Of a DNA stretch of 5,157 nt, positions 4,620 through 5,157 are shown one piece after another. The notes beneath the pieces were generated by a model. The model did no database searches. It had not been told where the DNA came from and saw nothing but the letters and a program-made list of their open reading frames with translations. The DNA lies in contig JBEBXK010000094.1 of NCBI GenBank assembly GCA_040391605.1, forward strand, positions 1 to 5,157, given 5' to 3'. Source of the DNA: Vulgatibacter incomptus_A (GTDB lineage: Bacteria; Myxococcota; Myxococcia; Myxococcales; Vulgatibacteraceae). How positions within the stretch are numbered: position 1 is the stretch's first letter; each line of letters begins with the position of its first letter. The position numbers and the translations under genes are program-made.

Positions 4620-5157
4620 GTGTACCCCGCGAACCCCGAGCGCCCTCTCGCGCAGACCTCGAGCGACCCAGCCGTCCTCTCCCGATTGGAGGAGATCGCG
4701 CGGCGGATGCGCATCGACATCGTCGAGATGCTCGGCAAGGCCGGCTCCGGCCACCCCGGCGGATCTCTCTCGGCCATCGATATGGTGACGGCCCTCTACT
4801 TCGAGGTCCTGCGCCACGACGTGAAGAAGCCGGATTGGGAGAAGCGCGATCGCTTCGTCCTCTCCAAGGGGCATGCGGTGCCGGCGGTCTACGCCTGTAT
4901 GGCGGAGGCGGGCTACATCCCCCACGACGAGCTCTCCACCCTGCGCCAGCTCGGGAGCCGGCTGCAGGGGCATCCCGTCACCTCCTTCATCCTCGCTCCC
5001 GGGGTCGAGGCGTGTACCGGCTCGCTGGGCCAGGGCCTCTCGGTGGCCCAGGGGATGGCGCTGGCGTCCAAGCTCGCCGGCGATCCATTCCGCGTCTACG
5101 CCATGATGGGCGACGGCGAGATGCAGGAGGGCCAGGTCTGGGAGGCGCTGATGAGCG
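4620..5157 (+). CDS. Transketolase, probable split-type N-terminal subunit (partial, runs off right edge)
   Basis: Thiamine-diphosphate enzyme of the pentose phosphate pathway that moves two-carbon ketol units between sugar phosphates in the cytoplasm. From GTG 4620, 179 codons are visible. The active-site and cofactor signatures are present in order: SGHPGGSLS (43-51, His45), SKGHA (82-86, His85), QGHP (117-120, His118), TGSLGQGLSVAQG (133-145) and the start of the diphosphate/Mg motif GDGEMQEGQVWEA (164-176); its final Asn is beyond the window. 'TGSLGQGLS' and 'QEGQVWEAL' are the wording of the two-subunit transketolases, where full-length enzymes usually read 'TGPLGQG' and 'MEGISHE'. A separate C-terminal subunit gene would then be expected just downstream, which I cannot see. 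GGAGG lies 7 bases before the start. The split reading is inference; the family assignment is secure. Confidence 0.92.
   Translation, partial: MYPANPERPLAQTSSDPAVLSRLEEIARRMRIDIVEMLGKAGSGHPGGSLSAIDMVTALYFEVLRHDVKKPDWEKRDRFVLSKGHAVPAVYACMAEAGYIPHDELSTLRQLGSRLQGHPVTSFILAPGVEACTGSLGQGLSVAQGMALASKLAGDPFRVYAMMGDGEMQEGQVWEALMS

Noticed and set aside
3230..4777. 515-codon minus-strand open frame opposite the unknown gene, with Gly/Arg-rich repeats
   Set aside because: Its repeats are only the antisense reading of the Pro-rich tandem repeat. The plus-strand frame has conserved ends at both termini, and the minus frame also runs into the start of transketolase.

Overview
This is a GC-rich stretch of bacterial chromosome, almost certainly from a myxobacterium or close relative (Myxococcota / former Deltaproteobacteria). 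The basis for that is the heavy G/C bias at third codon positions, two small lipoprotein genes, a TolQ-type proton channel, and a protein beginning with a 'GFNHNV...HVQTEDSG' domain that I associate with deltaproteobacterial genomes. The genus is not determined.

Layout. Positions 1-421 (minus strand) hold the first 140 codons of tolQ, which runs off the left edge. Positions 422-800 carry no gene, but 451-634 is a 184-bp near-palindrome with 20-bp inverted ends. From 801 onward everything reads on the plus strand: a small lipoprotein (801-1211), glutamate racemase murI (1348-2130), a second lipoprotein with a C-terminal IPT/TIG-like domain (GTG start at 2411, to 3151), a conserved protein of unknown function with a proline-rich tandem-repeat linker (3356-4456), and the first 179 codons of a probable split-type transketolase N-terminal subunit (GTG start at 4620, off the right edge). 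The five plus-strand genes are separated by gaps of about 135-280 bases that contain hairpins, one terminator-like structure and two candidate promoters, so they look like separate or loosely coupled transcription units and not one tight operon.

Function. The window mixes envelope functions (TolQ in the inner membrane Tol-Pal motor, MurI supplying D-glutamate for peptidoglycan, two predicted lipoproteins) with central carbon metabolism (transketolase, pentose phosphate pathway). Nothing ties the genes into one pathway.

No defence system, phage module, CRISPR array, integrase or biosynthetic cluster is present. The parts that conventional genes do not explain are non-coding: the symmetric 184-bp palindrome upstream of tolQ, and a repeated structured element that begins exactly at the stop codons of murI and of the second lipoprotein. 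The unknown protein at 3356-4456 is the best protein-level lead.
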